Counted from the first letter of the stretch, positions 1-6,449 are shown. The stretch: 6,548 nucleotides of DNA from a bacterium (GCA_020625635.1 JAHLBL010000095.1:1-6548); one strand, 5' to 3'. Translations and numbers: made by a program. Notes: a model not told the origin generated them from the letters alone.

Positions 1-1360
1 CGCCGTCGCCGTCGAGGTCGTCGGGAACGCCGTCGCCGTCGGAATCGTAGCCCTCGACCGTGTCGTCGTCGGGAATACCGTCGCCGTCAAGGTCGACAAA
101 GTCGGTCTCCTCCTCGTCAGGCTCCTCGTAGTACTCCTCGTACGTTTCCTCCTCGGTCTCCGTTTCCGTCTCCGTGGCGGTAGTCGGCTCGGTGGTCGGC
201 TTTGTCGGAGCCGTAGTCTCCTCGTCTCCGCGGAAGCCCTCGGGGTCGAAGTACGATTTCTTGGTGCTGTGGCAGTTGGCTACATTGAGCACACCCGTTA
301 CCCTGCCCGAGTTGTTCGGGTCAAGCTTTGTCTGGATTATAGTAAACGCGGTGCGGATCTTGTAGTCGATGTCGCTCGCCTTTCCGAGGCGGATCTCTAT
401 ACGGTTGTCGTAGATTATCCTTATGTCGGAGAGACGTCTTATGTTGATACTCGTCACGCCCTCGTAGCCGTTGTTGACGAGGCTCTCGGTGATCTGATTC
501 ATCGTGAAGGTATAGCGCGTCTTCTCAAACTCAACGAACGCGCCGACCTCGGGACGTTTCAGCGACGGAGCGTTGACAAACATTATATTGTCGGGACGCT
601 TGTCCACCTGCTCGAGGATCCTGTTCTGCTGGCTGACGAGATAGTATTTATTGTCGCTTTTAAGTACGTAGTAGGGCTCCTCGTTCTCGACCGTGATCAC
701 GATGGCGTTCGGGATCTCGAAGCTGAGCTTCGCGGATTTAATATAAGGCAGGTGCTCGGGAACGCCGTCCGCGTTGCCGAAAACCGTAGTCATAAATATG
801 TTCTCGCCCTCGTGAACGCCCGAGAAGCGGATGACCTGTGAATCGTCGTAGTACTTGTTGCCCCTTACGATAATGCGCTCGGTCTTGAATAGGACCGTCA
901 GCGAGAGGGCTATGCCCACGATAAGCACGCCCGCGATAATTGAAACGTAGGTGATTATCCTGCGTCTGCGGCGCTGCTTTGGAGTGAGCTGCTTAGGCAG
1001 AGCGGCGCGTCGTATCTTGCGCTGCTTTTCAGCCTGAGCCTTGCGCACGGCGACCTCGTCGGCGTAGTAGCCGTCCTTGTGGTCGGTAGCCTCAAGGTCG
1101 CGCACACGCTTGTCTGTCTCCTGCGCGATAACGTCGGAGACCGTCTTTTTCCATTTTCTTTTCTTAGGCTTCGGAGGGATATCGAGGACGATATTCGCGC
1201 CGTCTCCCCTGCGCTTGCCGCGGCGCTCGTTCTCGCGCTGCTTAGCCTGTTTCTTAGCCTTGCGCTGATTCAGGCGCTGCTCGTTCTCGCGCTGCTTTTC
1301 GAGGTTTTTCTTTTCTTTCGGTGTCAGCTCGCGTCTGCGAGGCGGTCTTTTCTCGTCCAT
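1..1360 (-). CDS. divIB: DivIB/FtsQ-type cell division protein with a calcium-binding-type C-terminal tail (3' end outside window)
   Basis: Bitopic membrane protein of the divisome; in the family it scaffolds the FtsB/DivIC-FtsL-FtsW-FtsI complex from the outer face of the membrane. I translated 453 codons with no stop, so the gene continues past base 1. Residues 1-134 form a Lys/Arg/Glu-rich cytoplasmic region with the pentapeptide KQREN twice. Residues 135-157 are one membrane helix preceded by five Arg. Residues 158-230 read as a POTRA domain (IIVRGNKYY, GENIF, LPYIKSAKL, NAIVITVENEEPY), followed by a beta domain to about 365. Residues 380-420 are a Thr/Glu-rich linker, and from 423 there are DxDGDG repeats. 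B. subtilis DivIB is about 263 residues, so both ends are extended. The start is fixed by AAAGGAGG seven bases upstream. It lies 55 bp after murA, in the usual place for divIB. Identification is by domain pattern and position; the tail is unusual for the family. Confidence 0.88.
   Translation of the reverse strand, partial: MDEKRPPRRRELTPKEKKNLEKQRENEQRLNQRKAKKQAKQRENERRGKRRGDGANIVLDIPPKPKKRKWKKTVSDVIAQETDKRVRDLEATDHKDGYYADEVAVRKAQAEKQRKIRRAALPKQLTPKQRRRRRIITYVSIIAGVLIVGIALSLTVLFKTERIIVRGNKYYDDSQVIRFSGVHEGENIFMTTVFGNADGVPEHLPYIKSAKLSFEIPNAIVITVENEEPYYVLKSDNKYYLVSQQNRILEQVDKRPDNIMFVNAPSLKRPEVGAFVEFEKTRYTFTMNQITESLVNNGYEGVTSINIRRLSDIRIIYDNRIEIRLGKASDIDYKIRTAFTIIQTKLDPNNSGRVTGVLNVANCHSTKKSYFDPEGFRGDEETTAPTKPTTEPTTATETETETEEETYEEYYEEPDEEETDFVDLDGDGIPDDDTVEGYDSDGDGVPDDLDGDG
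2..94 (-). repeat. Thrombospondin type 3-like Asp/Gly repeats encoded at the 3' part of divIB
   Basis: Codons 423-453 encode DLDGDGIPDD, then DSDGDGVPDD, then DLDGDG at the window edge. The first two match the calcium-loop pattern DxDxDGxxD, with Asp 423/425/427/431 and 439/441/443/447. They are 16 codons apart. At DNA level 19-40 and 67-88 are 20 of 22 identical, and 3-22 and 78-97 are 18 of 20 identical, which points to duplication. Calcium binding is inferred from the motif. The number of repeats cannot be known because the gene leaves the window. Confidence 0.75.
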
Positions 1361-1367
1361 AGCTTTT

Positions 1368-1375
1368 CCTCCTTT
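1368..1375 (-). promoter_or_regulatory. Strong ribosome binding site of divIB
   Basis: On the minus strand AAAGGAGG lies seven bases before ATG at 1360. It is the best Shine-Dalgarno match in the window and settles the divIB start. No promoter is evident in the 55-bp gap, so divIB is probably cotranscribed with murA. Confidence 0.85.
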
Positions 1376-1394
1376 CCCTTACTTTTAACGTCGG

Positions 1395-1411
1395 CTTCCC
1401 CCGAGGGGAAG
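1395..1411. repeat. Small inverted repeat between murA and divIB
   Basis: A perfect 7-bp stem (CTTCCCC with GGGGAAG) encloses a three-base loop. It begins five bases after the murA stop codon. In the direction of transcription it is followed by GCCGACGTTAAAAG, with no run of T, so it does not look like an intrinsic terminator for murA. It may be an mRNA processing or stability hairpin, or a relic of a dispersed palindromic element. Its right arm (GGGGAAGGCT) resembles AGAGGAAGGCT at 2786-2796 in the murG-murA spacer. Confidence 0.55.
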
Positions 1412-1415
1412 GCTT

Positions 1416-2669
1416 TTACAGCTTCTTTATATCCGCGCCGAGTGAGCTGAGCGTCAGCTCGAAGTCCTCGTAGCCCCGCTCAAGATAGCGGACGCCCGAG
1501 ATCTCGCTTTCGCCCTCGGCGGCGAGCGCAGCCGTTACCAGCGCTGCCGCTCCGCGCAGATCGCACGCCCTTACGCGCGCGCCGTAGAGCCGTTTAACGC
1601 CGTTTATCACGGCGACTCTGTCCTGTATTTTAATGTCCGCGCCGAGGCGTATCATCTCGCCGATATGCTTGTAGCGGCTCTCGAATATGTTTTCCACAAA
1701 AACGGAAGTCCCCTTAGCTACCGCGGCTGCCGCGGTCAGCGGAGCCTGAGCGTCGGTGGGGAATCCCGGGTAGGGCATTGTGCGCACGACCTCGGTGTGG
1801 CGGAGCCTTTCGGGCGCGCAGAAGCGCATTTCGGTCCCGCGGCAGTCGGCGATACAGCCCATTTCCTCAAACACGGGCGTGACCGCGCCGAGGTGGGAGG
1901 GAATTATCCCCTTTAAAGTGATCCTCGAACCTGTCGCCGCGGCAGCGGACATAAGCGTCGCCGCTACGATCCTGTCGGGAATTATCGTATGCGAGACAGC
2001 CGAGAGGCTTTTTACGCCGTCGATCACGACGGTGCCCTCGCCTGCTCCGTATATCTTCGCGCCCGCCGAATTAAGGTAATCGCACAGATCACAGATTTCG
2101 GGTTCGCGGGCGGCGTTGGTGATGGTTGTTGTTCCGTCGGCGGTGACGGCGCTGAGGATGATGTTCTCGGTAGCGCCAACGCTCGGGAACGAGAGGGCTA
2201 TATCAGCCCCGAAAAGTCCTCCGTCGGCGGTGCACTCGAGCACTCCGCCGCGCTCGCTGATCTCCGCTCCCATAAGGCGAAGCGCCCTGAGATGGAGGTC
2301 GATAGGACGCGCGCCCAGCTCACAGCCGCCCGGGAGCCCGAGCACGACCCTGCCCATACGGGCGAGAAGAGCTCCGAGGAACACGACCGAGCCGCGCATT
2401 TCGCGCGTGAGAGCGTCGGGAACGCTGTCGTTATGTATATCGTCGCAGTTTATGAGCAAAGCTCCGCCCGAGAAGCGTGCTTTTCCTCCGAGCGAGCGGA
2501 TTATCCTTAGAGCGACGTCGACGTCGCTGAGCGACGGACAGTTGTGAAAGACGTTTTCGCCCTTCGTGAGAACAGCGGCAGCGATAATCGGCAGCGCGCT
2601 GTTCTTGGCTCCCTGAACCTCAACGTCGCCGCTGAGCCGTTTAGAGCCGTTTATCAAATATACTGACAC
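1416..2669 (-). CDS. murA: UDP-N-acetylglucosamine 1-carboxyvinyltransferase (MurA)
   Basis: Cytoplasmic enzyme that transfers enolpyruvate from phosphoenolpyruvate to UDP-GlcNAc, the first committed step of peptidoglycan precursor synthesis and the fosfomycin target. Numbered from the GTG start (417 residues; E. coli MurA has 419), the sequence shows VQGAKNSALP with Lys22-Asn23, the catalytic loop LPGGCELGARPIDLHL with Cys116 and Arg121, GFPTDAQAP with Asp306, CDLRGAAALV with Arg372, and ERGYE with Arg398. These fall on or one off E. coli positions 22, 115, 120, 305, 371 and 397, which supports GTG at 2669 rather than TTG at 2678. Cys at the active site predicts fosfomycin sensitivity. Many Firmicutes carry a second paralogue (MurZ) elsewhere; which of the two this is cannot be told here. 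It lies between murG and divIB, as in several Clostridia. Confidence 0.96.
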   Translation of the reverse strand: MSVYLINGSKRLSGDVEVQGAKNSALPIIAAAVLTKGENVFHNCPSLSDVDVALRIIRSLGGKARFSGGALLINCDDIHNDSVPDALTREMRGSVVFLGALLARMGRVVLGLPGGCELGARPIDLHLRALRLMGAEISERGGVLECTADGGLFGADIALSFPSVGATENIILSAVTADGTTTITNAAREPEICDLCDYLNSAGAKIYGAGEGTVVIDGVKSLSAVSHTIIPDRIVAATLMSAAAATGSRITLKGIIPSHLGAVTPVFEEMGCIADCRGTEMRFCAPERLRHTEVVRTMPYPGFPTDAQAPLTAAAAVAKGTSVFVENIFESRYKHIGEMIRLGADIKIQDRVAVINGVKRLYGARVRACDLRGAAALVTAALAAEGESEISGVRYLERGYEDFELTLSSLGADIKKL

Positions 2670-2684
2670 CTCATACAACCCCTT
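2667..2684 (-). promoter_or_regulatory. Ribosome binding site and GTG start of murA
   Basis: On the minus strand AAGGGG (2684-2679) is followed by nine bases and then GTG (2669-2667). The upstream in-frame TTG at 2678 directly abuts AAGGGG and could not use it. The GTG start also brings the catalytic residues into register with E. coli MurA. A further in-frame TTG at 2657-2655, preceded by GAGGTG, is a less likely alternative because it would shorten the conserved N-terminal strand. Confidence 0.7.
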
Positions 2685-2696
2685 AAACTTGATGAC

Positions 2697-2709
2697 AGTA
2701 TATATTATG
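2697..2709 (-). promoter_or_regulatory. Possible -10 region upstream of murA (weak)
   Basis: In an otherwise G+C-rich region the minus strand reads CATAATATATACT, which contains two one-mismatch versions of TATAAT (CATAAT and TATACT). I found no convincing -35 hexamer at 16-18 bases upstream. The long spacer after murG makes a separate murA-divIB promoter plausible, but the sequence alone does not establish it. Confidence 0.22.
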
Positions 2710-2773
2710 GGGTTTTCGGGGATGTGTGAGGAGGTTTTTTAGTTCAAGCCGGAAAGCGGATGGTAAGCATTCC

Positions 2774-2837
2774 CCTCTTATTTTCAGAGGAAGGCTCTCA
2801 CTTCGCGCAAGCGAAATATTAATTCGGTCGGGGACCG
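2774..2837. repeat. Cluster of three short hairpins in the murG-murA spacer
   Basis: Three 5-bp inverted repeats follow one another: CCTCT/AGAGG at 2774-2790 (7-base loop), TTCGC/GCGAA at 2802-2815 (4-base loop), and CGGTC/GACCG at 2825-2837 (3-base loop). None is followed by a T-run on the minus strand. Nothing in the 235-bp spacer (2679-2913) looks coding. The arrangement resembles a degenerate REP-like or miniature palindromic element, which is an inference. Confidence 0.45.
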
Positions 2838-2876
2838 CTGTTATTTCCACAACCGATTTTTCTACGCGTCATTCAC

Positions 2877-2939
2877 TTTCAACTCTCAACTTTCCACTTT
2901 ACACTTTCTACTTTCAACTTTCAACTCTCAACTTTCCAC
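2877..2939. repeat. Nine-unit 7-bp tandem repeat array overlapping the 3' end of murG
   Basis: Read on the minus strand, nine consecutive heptamers fit GTNGARA with one exception: GTGGAAA, GTTGAGA, GTTGAAA twice, GTAGAAA, GTGTAAA, then GTGGAAA, GTTGAGA, GTTGAAA again. The first three units recur as units seven to nine, so there is also a 42-bp period. The array begins inside murG and provides its last codons and its TGA stop at 2914-2916. It is not a CRISPR: the repeats are 7 bp with no spacers. Confidence 0.9.
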
Positions 2940-4053
2940 TATTAAGCACCTGCTTGATAACCGAGTAGATCCTCTCGTTCGCGTCGGTGATAGCCATTTT
3001 GCGGGAGTTCTCGCGGAACGCCTCGAGCCTGTCGGGGTTCATAAGAAGTCCGTCGACCTTCTCGATGATGAGCTGCTCCGTGAGGTCCTTTTCCTCGATT
3101 ATCTCAGCCGCGCCGTTGTTTACGAGAGCCATCGCGTTGTGGAACTGGTGGTTCTCGGCTACGTTCGGCGAGGGGATCAGGATCGCGGGCTTGCCGAGAG
3201 CCTGGATCTCGGAGAGAGTTATCGCGCCCGCGCGAGAGATAACGAGGTCGGCGGCTGCCATACACTCAGCCATATTGTCGATGTACTCGCGCACGTCGAG
3301 GTTATCGCACTCGGAAACGTCGGTGCCTCTCTGGCGGATCAGATCAAGGATACTGCTGCCGTACTTGCCGTAGCCGTGGATGTGCTGATACCGTCCGTCC
3401 TGACCGCTTCTCGCGAGCAGACCGACCATATTCTCGTTGACCATCTTAGCTCCGAGAGAGCCTCCGAACGAGAGCACGAGCGGACGGCTGTCAACGCCGA
3501 GAGCCGCTCTCGAAGCCGCTTTGTCGGCGGTGAGGATCTCGCGGCGGACGGGGTTGCCCGTAACGACGTAGTTGCAGTTCTTGTCAAAGTGCTTTTCGCT
3601 GCCCTTTACCGCGAGCATAACGCGCTTCGCGGATTTGGCGAGCATTTTATTGGTAACGCCCGGGTAGGCGTTCTGTTCGTGGATTATTGTGGGCACGCCC
3701 ATCTTTGCGGCTGTTCTGAGAACGGGACCGCTGACGTAGCCGCCAGTGCCGACGCAGATGTCGGGCTTAAACTCCGAAATGATCTTTTTAGCCTCCTTAG
3801 AGGAGGAAAAGGTTCTCTGCACGGTCTTGAAATTGTGCTTTACGGCGGAGGGGCTCATACTGCGTCTGAAGCCGCTGATGGTGATGAACTCCATCTTAAA
3901 GCCTGCCTTCGGGACGAGGGTCTCCTCCATTCCGCCGCGGTTACCGACAAAGAGTATCTCGGCGTCGGGGTTTTTCTCGCGGACATAGCCCGCGATGGCG
4001 AGAGCGGGGTTGATATGACCCGCCGTTCCGCCTCCTGCGAATAATATCTTCAT
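2914..4053 (-). CDS. murG: UDP-GlcNAc:lipid I N-acetylglucosaminyltransferase (MurG)
   Basis: GT28-family enzyme on the inner face of the membrane that adds GlcNAc from UDP-GlcNAc to lipid I, giving lipid II. Numbered from ATG at 4053 (379 residues), motifs are the N-terminal GGGTAGH loop (7-13), GTGGYVSGPV (102-111), HEQNAYPG (125-132), GNPVR (166-170), the second-domain glycine loop SFGGSLGA (195-202), the nucleotide-sugar region SRAGAITLSEIQALGKP with Glu282, and AENHQFHNA (299-307). The start MKILFAGGGTAGH is canonical and GAAAGG lies 11 bases upstream. ATG at 4062, which overlaps the ftsW stop as ATGA, is the alternative and would add three residues. Either way translation is probably coupled to ftsW. 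The last eight residues (SGKLRVES, then stop) are encoded by the heptamer array and look acquired; the conserved family region ends before them. Confidence 0.97.
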   Translation of the reverse strand: MKILFAGGGTAGHINPALAIAGYVREKNPDAEILFVGNRGGMEETLVPKAGFKMEFITISGFRRSMSPSAVKHNFKTVQRTFSSSKEAKKIISEFKPDICVGTGGYVSGPVLRTAAKMGVPTIIHEQNAYPGVTNKMLAKSAKRVMLAVKGSEKHFDKNCNYVVTGNPVRREILTADKAASRAALGVDSRPLVLSFGGSLGAKMVNENMVGLLARSGQDGRYQHIHGYGKYGSSILDLIRQRGTDVSECDNLDVREYIDNMAECMAAADLVISRAGAITLSEIQALGKPAILIPSPNVAENHQFHNAMALVNNGAAEIIEEKDLTEQLIIEKVDGLLMNPDRLEAFRENSRKMAITDANERIYSVIKQVLNSGKLRVES

Positions 4054-4058
4054 AACGG

Positions 4059-5399
4059 TCATTGCCTTTCTATGTTCGCCGTTCGCGAGATCGAGAGCAC
4101 AAGTCCCATCTGGGCGAGCAGCATTATGAGCGAGCTGCCTCCGTAGCTGAAGAACGGCAGGCTGATACCTGTGTTCGGGAGCCAGTCGGTGATAACGAGA
4201 ATATTAAGTATGACCTGCACGCCTATCTGGGACGAAAGTCCGATTCCGAGGAGCTTGCCGAAGCGGTCCTTGGAGCGAAGGCTGAGGGTGATCCCGCGCC
4301 ATACGAGAAGGGCGAAAATCAGGAGAATTATCAGAGCGCCTACGAAACCTATCTCCTCGCAGACTATCGCGAATACAAAGTCGTTCTGCGGCTCGGGAAG
4401 GTAGAGATACTTCTGGTGGGACTGTCCGAGACCGAGACCGAAAAGCCCGCCCGAACCGATGGCGTACAGCGAGTTTCGCGTCTGCCACGTCGCGTTCTCC
4501 ATACCGGGAGCGGGGTTGAGCGCCTGTCCCCAGCCGTCCATACGCTCCATAGCGTAGGTGAGGATTCCCGTAACCCACGCGACAACTATCGCGATCCCGA
4601 GTAAAATCGCTCCTATCGCGAGGTACTTGATTTTTATTCCGCCGATGTAGAGCATAATAACCATCAGTATTCCGATGATAACGATACCCGAGTAGTGCGG
4701 CTCGAGCACGAGAAGTCCCGCTATGAGCGTGAAAATCACGAGCCCGGGAACAACGCCGTAGCTGACGGTGTCCATCTTATCGTAGTGCAGACTGCACCAG
4801 TGAGCCATAAACAGTATTACGGCGAATTTTGCGATCTCAGACGCCTGGATCTCGACGGGACCGAACTCAAACCATCGGTGGACGCCCGTCGACGACGGCG
4901 CCGCCAGCACCACGACCAGCAGTCCCATCGAAATAAGAAGGACGAGGAAGGCGAATCTGTGGAGCTTGTTATAGTTAAAGAACGAAATCAGCACCATTAC
5001 CGTAAGTCCTATCAGGGCGAAAATGACCTGACGCTTGATGTAGAAGTAGCTGTCGTCCTTGTTGTACATAGCGACGGGGTAGCTCGCGGAGAACATCATT
5101 ATCATTCCGATGATAACGAGCACCAGCACGAGCAGCATAAACGGAAGGTCAAGTCCCATTCCGCGCTCCAGCCACTTGATTTTCGGGCGGCGGATACGGC
5201 GCTCGGGCTCACGGCGCTCAGGCTCGCTCCTGCGTTCCTGTTCGCGGCGGTCTGTCGCGCGTCCGCGCTCCTGTTCGCGTTTGCGGTCGGAAGCTCTGCG
5301 GCGGTCGGGCTCGCGGCGTCTTGAGCGGGAGTTATTCAATTGTTCGTCAAAACGGCGGTTATCCCTGCCTTTACGGGCAACCTCTGCCTGTGGAGCCAT
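4059..5399 (-). CDS. ftsW: Septal peptidoglycan polymerase FtsW (SEDS family) with an Arg-rich N-terminal extension
   Basis: Multi-pass membrane glycosyltransferase that polymerises lipid II at the septum with its cognate class B PBP. Numbered from ATG at 5399 (446 residues): residues 1-77 are a hydrophilic extension rich in RRE/EPERR-type motifs, and membrane segments begin near 84. Family motifs are HRWFEFG (174-180), QASEIAKF (185-192), YLPEPQNDFVFAIVCEEIG with Asp340 at the catalytic Asp position known from FtsW/RodA, and LPNTGISLPFFSYGGSS (407-423). GAAAGG lies nine bases before this ATG but only three before ATG at 5405, so the inner start is favoured by two codons. It sits 15-21 bp after mraY and runs into murG. 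SpoVE and RodA are close relatives; the dcw position argues for FtsW, or a SpoVE-type paralogue in a spore former. The PDLGT-like motif reads EPHYSG (233-238). Confidence 0.93.
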   Translation of the reverse strand: MAPQAEVARKGRDNRRFDEQLNNSRSRRREPDRRRASDRKREQERGRATDRREQERRSEPERREPERRIRRPKIKWLERGMGLDLPFMLLVLVLVIIGMIMMFSASYPVAMYNKDDSYFYIKRQVIFALIGLTVMVLISFFNYNKLHRFAFLVLLISMGLLVVVLAAPSSTGVHRWFEFGPVEIQASEIAKFAVILFMAHWCSLHYDKMDTVSYGVVPGLVIFTLIAGLLVLEPHYSGIVIIGILMVIMLYIGGIKIKYLAIGAILLGIAIVVAWVTGILTYAMERMDGWGQALNPAPGMENATWQTRNSLYAIGSGGLFGLGLGQSHQKYLYLPEPQNDFVFAIVCEEIGFVGALIILLIFALLVWRGITLSLRSKDRFGKLLGIGLSSQIGVQVILNILVITDWLPNTGISLPFFSYGGSSLIMLLAQMGLVLSISRTANIERQ

Positions 5400-5420
5400 A
5401 AGCATTAACCTTTCGAATTT

Positions 5421-6449
5421 TTATATTTGCACTCCGAATTTTACGAGGAGGAAGGCGATCACGCCGAAAACGACCTCTACGGCGCTGAATACGGAGACGA
5501 CCTTGACCTCCGACCAGCCGCACATTTCGAAGTGATGGTGGATCGGGCTCATCTTGAAGAGACGCTTTCCGTGGGTGAGCTTGAAGTAGCCGACCTGGAG
5601 CACGACGGAGCCGATCTCACAAAGGTAAACGATTCCCAGCGGGAGCAGGAGAATCGGCATATCAATAGCGAACGCGAGCGCGCAGACTATTCCGCCGAGG
5701 AACAGCGAGCCCGTGTCGCCCATAAAGCATTTCGCGGGGTAGAAATTCCATACGAGGAAACCGAGGCAGCCGCCCGCAACAGCCGCGGCGAAGAGAGTTA
5801 CGCCCATATAATTGAGGTAGCTCGCGATAAGCATAAAGAACAGCGCGGCAAAGAAGGTCAGCGAGCCGTCGAGACCGTCAAGTCCGTCGGTAAGGTTGAC
5901 GGCGTTTACTACGCCTACGATCACTACAGCCGCGATTATGTAGTAGAACCAGCCGAGATCGACGCGCTCAGGCACGAAGGGTATCCGTGTGGCGGTGTCG
6001 TAGCCCATCATAGCGAGCACAACGAGGTAGGCGATCGTGACCGCGAACTGGAGCACGAGCTTCTGGATCGCGGTAAGACCGAGGTTGCGCTTTTTAACGA
6101 CCTTGATGTAGTCGTCGACAAAGCCTATCGCGCCGTGAGCCAGCGCCAGTCCGAGCCCCGCGAACACGAAGGTCGTACAGCGCTGAGCCTGAAACTGGAA
6201 GATGGTGATGTCGGCGGTCGCGTTGAAGAGGAGCACACACGCCGTTGTGACGACAGTGATTCCGATAATAAACATAATTCCGCCCATTGTAGGAGTGCCC
6301 TGCTTGCTCTTGTGCCACGCGGGACCTTCCTCGAGGATAGTCTGACCGAAATTTACCCTGTGCAGAAACGGCACGAGGAATTTTCCGATTATCGCCGTGA
6401 CGGCGAAGGTGCAGATTGCGGACACAAAGGTCCAGATTGGGAATGCCAT
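5421..6449 (-). CDS. mraY: Phospho-N-acetylmuramoyl-pentapeptide transferase (MraY)
   Basis: Integral membrane enzyme that moves phospho-MurNAc-pentapeptide from UDP to undecaprenyl phosphate, making lipid I; target of muraymycin and tunicamycin-type inhibitors. At 342 residues it is slightly longer than B. subtilis MraY (324). Motifs in order: HKSKQGTPTMGG (46-57), GFVDDYIKVVKKRNLG (109-124) with the Asp112-Asp113 pair, NAVNLTDGLDGL (182-193) with Asp188 and Asp191, FMGDTGSLFLGG (242-253), and the MraY-specific SPIHHHFE (301-308). About ten hydrophobic segments separate them. All signature residues are present, so it should be active. GAGAGG at 6459-6464, nine bases upstream of ATG, supports the start. 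It is the first gene of the visible operon; genes further upstream, often ftsI/PBP and murF, are outside the window. Confidence 0.97.
   Translation of the reverse strand: MAFPIWTFVSAICTFAVTAIIGKFLVPFLHRVNFGQTILEEGPAWHKSKQGTPTMGGIMFIIGITVVTTACVLLFNATADITIFQFQAQRCTTFVFAGLGLALAHGAIGFVDDYIKVVKKRNLGLTAIQKLVLQFAVTIAYLVVLAMMGYDTATRIPFVPERVDLGWFYYIIAAVVIVGVVNAVNLTDGLDGLDGSLTFFAALFFMLIASYLNYMGVTLFAAAVAGGCLGFLVWNFYPAKCFMGDTGSLFLGGIVCALAFAIDMPILLLPLGIVYLCEIGSVVLQVGYFKLTHGKRLFKMSPIHHHFEMCGWSEVKVVSVFSAVEVVFGVIAFLLVKFGVQI

Noticed and set aside
2..94. Type I dockerin module at the end of DivIB
   Set aside because: The loops read DxDGDGIPD, typical of thrombospondin type 3 repeats. The paired loop-helix halves of a dockerin are not seen; the loops overlap too closely for that fold.
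269..841. Plus-strand open frame (190 codons) opposite divIB
   Set aside because: The minus strand here encodes a coherent POTRA and beta domain continuous with a well-started gene, so the plus-strand frame is incidental.
1395..1411. Intrinsic terminator after murA
   Set aside because: The stem is adequate but no T-run follows on the minus strand, and divIB starts 55 bp further on with its own strong ribosome binding site.
2877..2939. CRISPR array
   Set aside because: The units are 7 bp and directly adjacent with no spacers; this is a simple tandem repeat.
3139..4044. Plus-strand open frame (301 codons) opposite murG
   Set aside because: It is a shadow of murG, with no plausible domain and no ribosome binding site supporting it.
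4059..5405. RodA instead of FtsW
   Set aside because: The SEDS motifs alone do not fully exclude it, but the position between mraY and murG in a dcw cluster and the LPNTGISLPFFSYGGSS form fit FtsW/SpoVE better.
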